From: Amblyomma americanum
Lineage: Eukaryota; Arthropoda; Arachnida; Ixodida; Ixodidae
Length of the DNA stretch: 64,000 nt
Direction: 5' to 3'
Assembly (NCBI RefSeq): GCF_052857255.1
Contig: NC_135505.1
Location: 62,037,149-62,101,148 of the forward strand
Shown piece by piece: positions 20,717 through 29,281 of the stretch (the stretch's first letter is position 1; the number at the start of each line of letters is the position of its first letter). The notes under the pieces are model-generated. The model was not told the DNA's origin. It did not search any database and saw only the letters and a list, made by a program, of their open reading frames with translations. The translations under genes were made by a program, and so were the position numbers.

Positions 20717-23700
20717 ATGGCATATCTAATACAATGGAACTGTAGAGGTCTACACAGAAACTACACAGACATAACCGATATGCTCAAAACAATGGCACCT
20801 ACAGCCGTGTGCCTGCAAGAAACGAACCTTGGGCCACAGCACACAAACATCTTAAAAAAATATAATATTTTCCGGAAAGACCGAGAACAAGCTAGCCGAC
20901 TCTCAGGAGGCGTCGCTATCATTACGCAAAGCGATGTCCCTGCAAGAGATGTCCCTACATTAAAGACGAACTTAGAAGCGGTCGCAGTAAACATCATTAG
21001 CCATAAAACAATAACAATATGTTCTATGTACATACCACCACACAACACAATTACTATGCATGACCTAGAAGAACTTCTGGGACAGTTGCCTGAGCCATAT
21101 GTCATAATTGGGGATTTTAACGCACACTCCTCATTCTGGCGAAGTGAGCATACTGATTCCAGGGGTCAGCTCATCGAGGATTTTATTCTTTCAAATAGCA
21201 TATGTTTAATGAACACTGGAAAAGCAACGTACTGCTGCCCCAGCTCTGGAAAAATGACCTGCCTAGATTTAGCGTTTGCATCACCATCGGTTTTTAATGA
21301 TTTTATTTGGGATGTTTTAGACGACCCTCGGGGAAGTGATCACTTACCTACAGTTTTAAAGCTAACATCAGCTACATCCATCATCCCTACGAAGCCACGG
21401 CGATGGAAAATTCACCTCGCCGATTGGGCACTTTTCAGAACGAAGGCCACACTAGAAAAAGAATATGCCGAAACCCTTACTATAGAAGAACTAAATGAAA
21501 AATTTGTCACATGCTTAATATCTGCAGCAATAGAAGCCATCCCACAAACGTCTGAAATTGCACGAAAAACACATAAAGTTTGGTGGTTAAACGAATGCTC
21601 ATCGGCTAAAAAGCAGCAAAACAAGGCTTGGGGCAACCTTCGCAGATATCCCACTGCAGGAAACTTGCTCATCTTCAAAAGGGCTAGAGCCAAAGCACGA
21701 TACATCAGACGCAACATAGAAAGGGCATCATGGAAACAGTACATATCCTCCGTAAACAGCTCAATAACATCCAAGAAAATGTGGGAGCAGGTGCGGAAAT
21801 TCACTGGAAATTTTACTCCATTCACATTTCCAATGCTAACAACACCCGGTACTCAAACAACATTAGAAGAACAGGCCAACATATTGGGTGAGCATTTTTC
21901 CACAATTTCAAGCTCATCCAACTATACACAAACATTTCAAAAGCACAAAACAATAGTAGAAAAACAAAAACTTCCCTCTGGAACATGCATACACGAAGAC
22001 TACAATCAGGTTATTACAATGCAGGAACTAAACACAGTACTAACATCCGGTAAAATGACAGCACCAGGCCCAGACAATATACATTATGCCATGCTTGCTG
22101 ACCTCTCTGAGACTGCCATAGAGGCTCTCCTAAAATTTTTCAATAAAATATGGATGAGTGGAGAAATCCCCCAAGCATGGAAAGAAGCAATCATAGTACC
22201 CTTCCTAAAACCTGGCAAGCCACCAACTACTCCCACCAGTTACAGGCCAATAGCACTCACTAGCTGTATAGCAAAATCATTCGAAAGCATTCTAAACATC
22301 AGACTAACCTTCATACTTCAGTCCCGGCAACTTTTAGATATACACCAGTGCGGTTTTAAAAAGACATGTTCCACAACCGATCACATCGTTCGCTTTGAGA
22401 ACACAGTTCGGGAAGCGTTCATCCACAACCAGCACTGTATCGGGGTCTTCTTCGACATGGAGAAGGCATACGATACCACGTGGCGGTTCGGTATCCTCCG
22501 TGACCTAGCGGACCTAGGTATCCGCGGCAGGATGCTGAGCTGTTTGAATGACTTCCTAACCAACCGCACGTTCCGAGTCCGCCTAGGTGCAACCTTCTCC
22601 AACACTTTTACACAAGAAACTGGCGTACCCCAGGGGTGCATCCTCAGCACGACCTTATTCATCATCAAAATGAACTCAATAGGAAAAGTAATCCCAAAAT
22701 CCATAATGTACTCTGTTTACGTAGACGACCTCCAAATAGCATGCACGTCATCCAGCATACCCACTTGTGAGCGACAGATACAAATAACAATAAATAAACT
22801 GGCTAACTGGGCAGATAGAAACGGATTTAGATTTTCCCCTCAGAAAACAGTAGCGGTTCTGTTCTCTTTGAGACGAGGCCTACAGGCCAACCCCACAATA
22901 TATCTAAACCAAACCCAATTACCTGTCAAACAAGAGCATAAATTTCTAGGGATAACTTTCGATAAAAAGCTCACTTTCTTGCCACATATAAACACCTTAA
23001 AGAAAAAAGCTTCCCAAGCCCTCAATGTGCTAAAACTACTGTCAAGAAAACGCTGGGGATGTGATAGGGCATGCCAATTACATATATATCGTTCTCTGGT
23101 TCGCTCTAAGTTAGACTATGGGTGCATAGTATATGGCTCAGCAAGACCGTCCTACATAAAACGACTAGATCCTATCCACAATCTTGGTTTAAGGTTGTCT
23201 TCTGGTGCTTACAGAACTTCACCAATAGCAAGTCTGTATGTGGAAACGAATGAACCTTCCTTAGAAGATCGAAGAACTGCACTAACTTGTACATACATCC
23301 TCAAAATCCTTTCTCACCCCAAACATCTCTGTTACTCAATCGTCACGAAATGCCCATCCAGAATACTCTTCAACAACAAGCCTCACGCAATTAAGCCATT
23401 GCTCTTGCGCTTCGAAGAAAAATGCCAAGCACTAAACATACTAAATGAAATTAAAAATATTGCCCCAAGATGCGAAGCGCTACCACCGTGGTACACTCTT
23501 CCCACAGTGTGTGACGTCACACTAACACGCCTCAGGAAAACTTGTACACCACACGACCAGATAATACAAGAATATCTAGCACTACAAGAAAAATACAGAA
23601 ATTACACTCCATTTTATACTGACGGGTCAAAAACTCATGCTCATGTAGGAAGCGCAGTAATACAAGGAAAGAATGAAAATGCAGTACGACTTCCCTCATG

Positions 23701-24436
23701 GGCTACAGTTTTCACCGCGGAGTGTTATGCTATTAGTGTTGCGGTGCAGAAAATAACAAATGAAAACATCAAAAACAACATCATCTATACAGATTCACTG
23801 AGCGTCCTTACAGCATTAAACTCTAAAAATGCCACGGAGCCACTGATCGGAAGCATCATACATAATATAGTAAAGGTCACAACACAAAAACATGTTATAA
23901 AATTGTGCTGGGTTCCCAGTCACGTTGGCATTCAGGACAATGAGAGAGCCGACATGTGTGCTGCACAAACCAGAACCATGGAAATAAAACATGTGAATTT
24001 GCCTCCTAGGGATTACATGAAGTTAGTGCATAGCAGACTAAGAGACAAGTGGCAAGCTTCTTGGGAAAATGAAGGACACAACAAGCTGCATACCATAAAG
24101 CCCATTATAAAAGAATGGAAATCATGCCACCATAAAGAGCATTTTATCGAAGTAATTTTATGTCGTTTACGCATAGGTCACACACACATCACCCATAACT
24201 TCTTATTAACAAAAAAAGACAAACCTGTGTGTGAAATGTGTGGTGAAGAGCTCACAGTAAATCACATTTTAATTTCTTGTTCGCATCTCGAAGAACTTAG
24301 ACAAAAAGTTTTTACGGTATTTTACAATGAACACATTCCATTTCATCCCGCATTGCTTTTAGGCGAGCAAACACTCGTCGAATTTTCACTTGTTTGTAAG
24401 TTTCTAAAGAAAGCCAGTGTTTTAAATCTATTATAA
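20717..24436 (+). CDS. LINE copy C ORF2, endonuclease-reverse transcriptase-RNase H
   Basis: This is an open 1239-residue ORF2 starting MAYLIQWNCRG at ATG 20717, 26 bases past the ORF1 stop. The frame is open a few codons further, but there only a GTG overlaps the ORF1 stop. Endonuclease (LQETNL, GDFNAHS, SDHLP), RT (FFDMEKAYDTTW, GVPQGCILS, YVDD), RNase H (FYTDGSK, AECYAI, IYTDSLS, WVPSHVG) and the CEMCGEELTVNHILISC knuckle are all present. One small change: the RNase H segment reads GIQDNERAD where the other copies have GI(S/L)GNERAD. The copy could supply ORF2 in trans, though its own ORF1 is split by B. It represents a distinct subfamily with its own 5' UTR. Confidence 0.94.
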   Translation: MAYLIQWNCRGLHRNYTDITDMLKTMAPTAVCLQETNLGPQHTNILKKYNIFRKDREQASRLSGGVAIITQSDVPARDVPTLKTNLEAVAVNIISHKTITICSMYIPPHNTITMHDLEELLGQLPEPYVIIGDFNAHSSFWRSEHTDSRGQLIEDFILSNSICLMNTGKATYCCPSSGKMTCLDLAFASPSVFNDFIWDVLDDPRGSDHLPTVLKLTSATSIIPTKPRRWKIHLADWALFRTKATLEKEYAETLTIEELNEKFVTCLISAAIEAIPQTSEIARKTHKVWWLNECSSAKKQQNKAWGNLRRYPTAGNLLIFKRARAKARYIRRNIERASWKQYISSVNSSITSKKMWEQVRKFTGNFTPFTFPMLTTPGTQTTLEEQANILGEHFSTISSSSNYTQTFQKHKTIVEKQKLPSGTCIHEDYNQVITMQELNTVLTSGKMTAPGPDNIHYAMLADLSETAIEALLKFFNKIWMSGEIPQAWKEAIIVPFLKPGKPPTTPTSYRPIALTSCIAKSFESILNIRLTFILQSRQLLDIHQCGFKKTCSTTDHIVRFENTVREAFIHNQHCIGVFFDMEKAYDTTWRFGILRDLADLGIRGRMLSCLNDFLTNRTFRVRLGATFSNTFTQETGVPQGCILSTTLFIIKMNSIGKVIPKSIMYSVYVDDLQIACTSSSIPTCERQIQITINKLANWADRNGFRFSPQKTVAVLFSLRRGLQANPTIYLNQTQLPVKQEHKFLGITFDKKLTFLPHINTLKKKASQALNVLKLLSRKRWGCDRACQLHIYRSLVRSKLDYGCIVYGSARPSYIKRLDPIHNLGLRLSSGAYRTSPIASLYVETNEPSLEDRRTALTCTYILKILSHPKHLCYSIVTKCPSRILFNNKPHAIKPLLLRFEEKCQALNILNEIKNIAPRCEALPPWYTLPTVCDVTLTRLRKTCTPHDQIIQEYLALQEKYRNYTPFYTDGSKTHAHVGSAVIQGKNENAVRLPSWATVFTAECYAISVAVQKITNENIKNNIIYTDSLSVLTALNSKNATEPLIGSIIHNIVKVTTQKHVIKLCWVPSHVGIQDNERADMCAAQTRTMEIKHVNLPPRDYMKLVHSRLRDKWQASWENEGHNKLHTIKPIIKEWKSCHHKEHFIEVILCRLRIGHTHITHNFLLTKKDKPVCEMCGEELTVNHILISCSHLEELRQKVFTVFYNEHIPFHPALLLGEQTLVEFSLVCKFLKKASVLNLL

Positions 24437-24480
24437 TGTAACCTCTGTACACTTGACATAGCATCATCTAACCTTGTGTT

Positions 24481-24513
24481 TGGCGCATGATAGCCATAGT
24501 TGCTTATGCGCCA
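24481..24513 (+). other. 3'-terminal hairpin of LINE copy C
   Basis: A perfect 8-bp stem, TGGCGCAT / ATGCGCCA, encloses the loop GATAGCCATAGTTGCTT. It is followed by AAAACCCCATAC and a CAACAA tract. This downstream part resembles the SINE tail (TTAAACCCCCATAAACC). Confidence 0.75.
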
Positions 24514-24555
24514 TAAAACCCCATACAACAACAACAACAACAACCATCACAACAC

Positions 24556-24884
24556 TAACACAGCGTTATAATCATCGAACTATGCCCACTGCAGAATAAA
24601 GGAGTCTCCCACTGACTGTGTGACCATTGTCCTGTGCCAACAGTGGACACCCCATAACCAAACACAGTAACACCTCGTTAATTTAGATTTCACGAGATTG
24701 GAGGAAATGCCCATCATAATTATGTGTCAGAATTAATGGCAGGGAGAATCAATGAAAATTGTAACGCAGTGTCTCCATCAACATGCTTTTATGTAATGAA
24801 AAACTCTATAAACACCGATTGCTTTGTGTGAGAAATTTCAGTGAAATGACCATGCAATGCCTGTGATTTTTTGCTTCTGCCCCC
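24556..24884. other. Intron sequence, nothing recognised
   Basis: This is unique-looking AT-rich sequence between the copy C target duplication and the left arm of the palindrome. I see no exon, SINE or ORF of note. Confidence 0.4.
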
Positions 24885-25452
24885 AGTGTGTACGATACGT
24901 GCTCTTTAAGGGTGTGCAAACAGGCGTGGGAGAAGTGTCGTAGCAAGGTGACCATTAAAGTTCATATGACAGTGCATTTCCACTGCTCCACCATTCAGCA
25001 GAACTGCTAAATATGGTGACTGGTTTATGAGAGTTTAATGTCCAGAAGCAACTCGGGTATAAGGGGCGCGCCATAGTGGAAGGCTCCGGATAATTTAAAC
25101 CAACTGGGATTCGTTAACATGCACAGACAACACGCAGTACACATGCGTCTTGTTTCGGCTCCCCTGAAATGCAAGACACCTGTGTACAGTGCACTGTCAG
25201 CGCATGTTGAACAACCCCGGGTGGTCGATACCCAGAGCCCTCCGCTGTATACGGTCTCTTTCATAGCCTGAGTCGCTTTGCGTTGTTAAATCCCCATAAA
25301 CCAATAACAATATTTAGCAGTTTTGCTGAATGGTGCAGCAGTAGACACACACTGCCATATGAACTAATAGTCATCTTTCTACGACACTCTTCCCAAACTC
25401 CCTTTTTGCACACCCTCAAAAAGTGCATATCGCACACACTGACGGTATAAAG
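24885..25452. repeat. Long inverted repeat (~265-bp arms) carrying SINE 3' ends
   Basis: The left arm (24885-25152) is the imperfect reverse complement of the right arm (25170-25452). The match covers unique sequence (GTGTGCAAAC, GTGTCGTAG, CACCATTCAGCA, CTGCTAAATAT) as well as a Ruka-like SINE 3' half. The centre is near 25160 with a spacer under 20 bases. The arms are perhaps 75-80% matched by eye. It would fold into a long hairpin if transcribed. It may be an inverted duplication or a foldback element. Confidence 0.8.
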
Positions 25453-26604
25453 GAAAGAAATCACGAAACACTGCAATAAGATAGCTCACAGCATGGCCAG
25501 TGCTGCACACAGAAAAAAACAAAACAAAAATCAAAAGGGCAGAGTGCAGCACAAAGTAGAAAAAGCATCCCGACATACCACCTCGACTGATATTCATGGG
25601 GATGAATACAGTGTCTTTACACTCAAGTTATATACACCTGCTACTTATGACATGCTTTAGAGTGACCAGAGTTGGGTGAAACTCAAGAACAACGGGGCAG
25701 ATGCCCTCCAGCCAGTTGCGTCAACTGTTATGACCTCGCAGTCAACCTTTCTTTTTTAGCAGCACATACGTACATAGAACACAAAAGGATAGAAAGGACT
25801 GCGATGAAACAGAGATGCTTAACTTCAACCACAGCTCAAAAAATGGTTTTCAGGGTTGCCGCTCACAATTGTCAGCCAACTGTTGGAATTTTGACATTAA
25901 AAACAATGCTCCTATGTTTTTGAAGGAACAGTTTTGAATATATTCCACAGTGAGGTTACTCATGAAACAGTGGAAGCTGCCAAGATTTCGGGGCCCAAAG
26001 GTGATTATGTCAATACATCCGTTTTCCTTTCGATAAAGAGGTCATTCCTTTTTGCTTTTATCTGAGTTTACATTGGTTTCACCAGCATGCTTTACATCCC
26101 TCCAATTTATTTTATTGCCACTCACCTTCCCCTTTCGCATTTTAGTCCTCACACCTTCTTTTTAATGTCTAATTTATATTTTTTTAGTGTTTTACCTCTA
26201 TCAGGTGCCTTCATTTCAAATAATGCCAATTTTACCTTTTAGACAGGTCTATTCTCTGCATTTAGTTTTGTGATTTTTATACAGGAGCATTATTTTATGC
26301 ATTTCATAATACCAATAACTCTCATGCTTTTACGTAATCTTATACATTCCTACGGACTGAATTTTTTGTGTTGGTTTTCTACTAACAGTTCTTATTCTTT
26401 CATAAAATGCAAAAAATCCTATTCACACCTGCTGGCCATGTTACCTGTTGGCCTGTTGTATAAAAATAAATCTATTTTCACCGCCACAATTCTCCCCTTT
26501 GGTAATGATACTAGGGGCTGGTTGCAGTCTGAATATAGGTTGCAAGTTCTTTTAATTTTGCAAATACTTGGAAATAACTTGCCGCAACACTACATTGATC
26601 GTCT
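25453..26604. other. Intron sequence, nothing recognised
   Basis: This is AT-rich sequence with no supported gene or named repeat. A T-rich stretch lies at 26160-26480. If the SAMD3-like exons at 13 kb and 37 kb belong to one gene, this is intron, and one short exon needed for phase may be hidden here. Confidence 0.4.
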
Positions 26605-26619
26605 CTAACAGATAATATA

Positions 26620-27314
26620 TGCCCGAAACGATCGAAGTTGGATACTTGAAAGTCAACGTCAGACATTATATACCCAATCCCCGCCGATGTTTCAACTGTC
26701 AAAAGTTTGGCCACGGCTCACAAAGTTGCCGCGGCCGCAAAACCTGCGCGAAATGCGCTTCGAAAGACCAGCATTCTGAGGAATGTGACGCAGCACTGCG
26801 CTGCGCAAACTGCGAAGGAGACCATGCAGCGTACTCCAGGGCATGTCCGTCCTGGAAAAAAGAAAAGGAAATAATTACCATAAAGACAAAAGAAAACATT
26901 TCATTCAAAGAAGCAAGGAGGCGTTTTGCGCTTACGAACACATTCTCTTTCACAGCAAAACCCAACTTCGCTGATGTGGTGCGCGGGGGCGTAGCACCAC
27001 ACAGCTCTACGGCACCTGCCGAGGCTGCTTTCACAGAGCCAGTGGCAGGGCCATCCACGCCCCAGGCAGGGACAGCGAAGGCTGCTCTGCCACCCTCAAA
27101 GCAGGGAGCGCCGGTCCATGGGTCGGCATCCCGCAGGACCTCCCCCCGTCGGGAGAGGCCTGAAACTAACACAACCGCGGGCCCTCCGCGGTTCTCCAGC
27201 ACCTCGGTTGAGGTGATGGATACAGCACCCACTCCGCCTCCACTACAGAGGCGGAACAGCTCTCTTGAGCGGAAAAAAGACAGGCCCCTCATAACGGGCC
27301 CACCACATAAGTAA
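26620..27314 (+). pseudogene. LINE copy D ORF1, C-terminal part only
   Basis: 5' truncation leaves the ORF1 C-terminal ~230 residues from PETIEVGYLKVNVRHYIPNP through three knuckles to LITGPPHK. It is almost identical to copy B (SSTAPAEAAFTEPVAGPS) and unlike A and E in the tail. This matters because D's ORF2 is of the A/E type. The ATG at 26619 is created by the filler bases and is unlikely to be used. Confidence 0.88.
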
Positions 27315-27346
27315 ATCTCCTTTCATTTTCTTTTAAAAACACAAGC

Positions 27347-27491
27347 ATGGCTTTTTTAATTCAATGGAATTGCAGAGGACTTATGCGGAATTATAGTGAC
27401 ATAACACTTATTTTAGGGTCAATGTTACCCATAGTTTTATGTCTTCAGGAGACCAATCTTGGTCCACAACATGTACATATCCTGAAACATT
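27347..27491 (+). pseudogene. LINE copy D ORF2, first 48 codons (cut by copy E)
   Basis: This is the start of ORF2 (MAFLIQWNCRGLMRNYSDI to HVHILKH), interrupted by copy E after the target sequence CTGAAACATT (27482-27491). The rest of the ORF is at 33112-36656. Confidence 0.92.
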
Positions 27492-28064
27492 CCCCGCAGG
27501 GGGGCGCCTGCAGCTTGCAGGCGTCACGACGGTGAGTGGCGACACCGCGGGTTCCCGAGCATCCGCAGGGACATCCCCGCAAGGGGATGATGGTGAACTG
27601 TGCATCACCACGGACCCGAGCACCCGCGCCTCGCCGTGCGTGGCATCGCTGTGTCCGGGGAAAAGGGGATCCTGGTGGTTGAGCCGATGCCGAGCGTTTG
27701 GACCCTTAAGGCCCCTTGGCAAAGGCAACACACCACTTTGGCCCCAGCTTCCTGCAGACGGCACCTCCGGCCTGACCCGACCGGGGGGAATCGGCAGTCG
27801 CCTTTTCCTATCCTCCTCTCCATCTTTCACTTTCCTATCTCTGTCTCAAAACTCTTCTATATCCTACTCACTTCTTGGTTTTTCCTGTTTTCCTGGCGGC
27901 GAGGGTTAACCTTGTGTGACCAACTACCCTGAGTTGAGTCATATTTGGTTATAGTTGAGGTGTACAGCTGGCGTGGGCAGGACTTGCTTTCAAGTTCCTG
28001 TCCCGTCCCCTTGTTGGACTCCATGGTGGGTGGCTGGCACCATGACTGAAAAACTTCATTTTTT
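27492..28064 (+). promoter_or_regulatory. Structured 5' UTR of LINE copy E (same in A and B)
   Basis: The first bases form a hairpin CGCCTGCA-GCT-TGCAGGCG (27505-27523). A second hairpin, CATCCCC-GCAA-GGGGATG (27572-27589), has a GNRA tetraloop. Both are kept in copy B (second at 14035-14052) and in copy A (1327-1344, with C-C changed to U-G in the stem). The rest is GC-rich, then a pyrimidine-rich stretch, then CAGCTGGCGTGGG. An internal promoter is expected for full-length LINEs. Open frames here on both strands are probably incidental. Confidence 0.65.
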
Positions 28065-29249
28065 ATGGCTCCCCCCCTTTCAAAACCCGATCGCTCTCTC
28101 AAGAGAGGGCGGAACGAAGCAGCTGATTTTTTCTCAAAAAAGAGACAAACATTTTCAAAGTTCCACGTAATCCACAGTGAAAGTGACAGAATACAGGCAA
28201 GAATAATATCCCCATTCCTTGTGTCAAAATGCTTAACCGATACCTTGGGCCCTGGCTACAAGGTCTCAAAAATGTCCAGCGGTGACTTACTTCTTGAGCT
28301 GCGCGACAGCATCCAGTGTTCAAAACTCTCCAACATTGCGTCAATAGGGGACATCTCTGTCTCTGTAACCCCCCACCGATCTCTAAACACAGTCCGAGGT
28401 GTAATCTCGGAATCAGACTTTATCCATATCACAGAAGCAGAAATGCTTGAAGGGCTTACCGACCAGAATGTAATCGATGTTCACCGAATCAAGATCCGCA
28501 GGGATAACAAAGAAATAGATACCAAACACATGGTCCTCACATTTAATACCAGTACCTTGCCCGAAACGATCGAAGTTGGATACTTGAAAGTCAACGTCAG
28601 ACATTATATACCCAATCCCCGCCGATGTTTCAACTGTCAAAAGTTTGGCCACGGCTCACAAAGTTGCCGCGGCCGCAAAACCTGCGCGAAATGCGCTTCG
28701 AAAGACCAGCATTCTGAAGAATGTGACGCAGCACTGCGCTGCGCAAACTGCGAAGGAGACCATGCAGCGTACTCCAGGGCATGTCCGTCCTGGAAAAAAG
28801 AAAAGGAAATAATTACCATAAAGACAAAAGAAAACATTTCATTCAAAGAAGCAAGGAGGCGTTTTGCGCTTACGAACACCTTCTCTTTCACAGCAAAACC
28901 CAACTTCGCTGATGTGGTGCGCGGGGGCGTAGCACCACACAGCACTCCGGTACCTGCCAAGGCCGCTCCCACCGAGCCTATGGCAGGGCCATCCACGCCC
29001 CAGGCAGGGTCAGCGAAAGCTGCCCTGTCACTGCCAAAGCAGGGACCGCCGGTCCATGGGTCGGCATCCCGCAGGACCTCCCCCCGTCGGGAGAGGCCTG
29101 AAACTAACACAACCGCGGCTGCGCGGTCCTCCAGCACCTCTGTCGAGGTGATGGATACAACACCCACTCCGCCTCCATTACAGCGGCGGAACAGCTCTCT
29201 TGAGCGAAAAAAAGACAGGCCCCTCATAACGGGCCCACCTCATAAGTAA
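28065..29249 (+). CDS. LINE copy E ORF1, RNA-binding CCHC protein
   Basis: This is an open 394-residue ORF1 from MAPPLSKPDRSLKRGRNEA. The upstream ATG used in copy B (MTEK) is out of frame here because one base is missing, so ATG 28065 is chosen. It has the RRM-like N-terminal domain, three zinc knuckles (CFNCQKFGHGSQSC, CAKCASKDQHSEEC, CANCEGDHAAYSRAC), a basic KEARRRF helix and a Pro/Ser-rich tail. The first ~290 residues match copy B; from about base 28943 the sequence matches copy A (HSTPVPAKAAPTEPMAGPS), which points to a mosaic origin. It is the RNA chaperone partner of ORF2, whose ATG lies 32 bases after the stop. Confidence 0.93.
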   Translation: MAPPLSKPDRSLKRGRNEAADFFSKKRQTFSKFHVIHSESDRIQARIISPFLVSKCLTDTLGPGYKVSKMSSGDLLLELRDSIQCSKLSNIASIGDISVSVTPHRSLNTVRGVISESDFIHITEAEMLEGLTDQNVIDVHRIKIRRDNKEIDTKHMVLTFNTSTLPETIEVGYLKVNVRHYIPNPRRCFNCQKFGHGSQSCRGRKTCAKCASKDQHSEECDAALRCANCEGDHAAYSRACPSWKKEKEIITIKTKENISFKEARRRFALTNTFSFTAKPNFADVVRGGVAPHSTPVPAKAAPTEPMAGPSTPQAGSAKAALSLPKQGPPVHGSASRRTSPRRERPETNTTAAARSSSTSVEVMDTTPTPPPLQRRNSSLERKKDRPLITGPPHK

Positions 29250-29281
29250 ATCTCCTTTCATTTTCTTTTAAAAACACAAGC

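Larger units (their letters stand above)
13170..24542 (+). mobile_element. I-like LINE, copy C (second subfamily), interrupted by copy B
   Basis: A 13-bp duplication, ACCATCACAACAC, at 13157-13169 and 24543-24555 bounds this element. It starts CCCACAAGGGCACCTTGTG (a 7-bp hairpin) and ends in a CAACAA tract. Without copy B and one target copy (13955-19814) it is about 5.5 kb. The 5' UTR is unlike that of A/B/E, but ORF2 is clearly homologous throughout. Both ORFs are open apart from the insertion. It lies in an intron of the minus-strand SAMD3-like gene. Confidence 0.9.

Noticed and set aside
26511..26618. Minus-strand open frame next to the 5' end of LINE D as an exon of the SAMD3-like gene
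   Set aside because: No splice sites of the right phase were found, the frame crosses into LINE D, and the match to the family was only suggestive.
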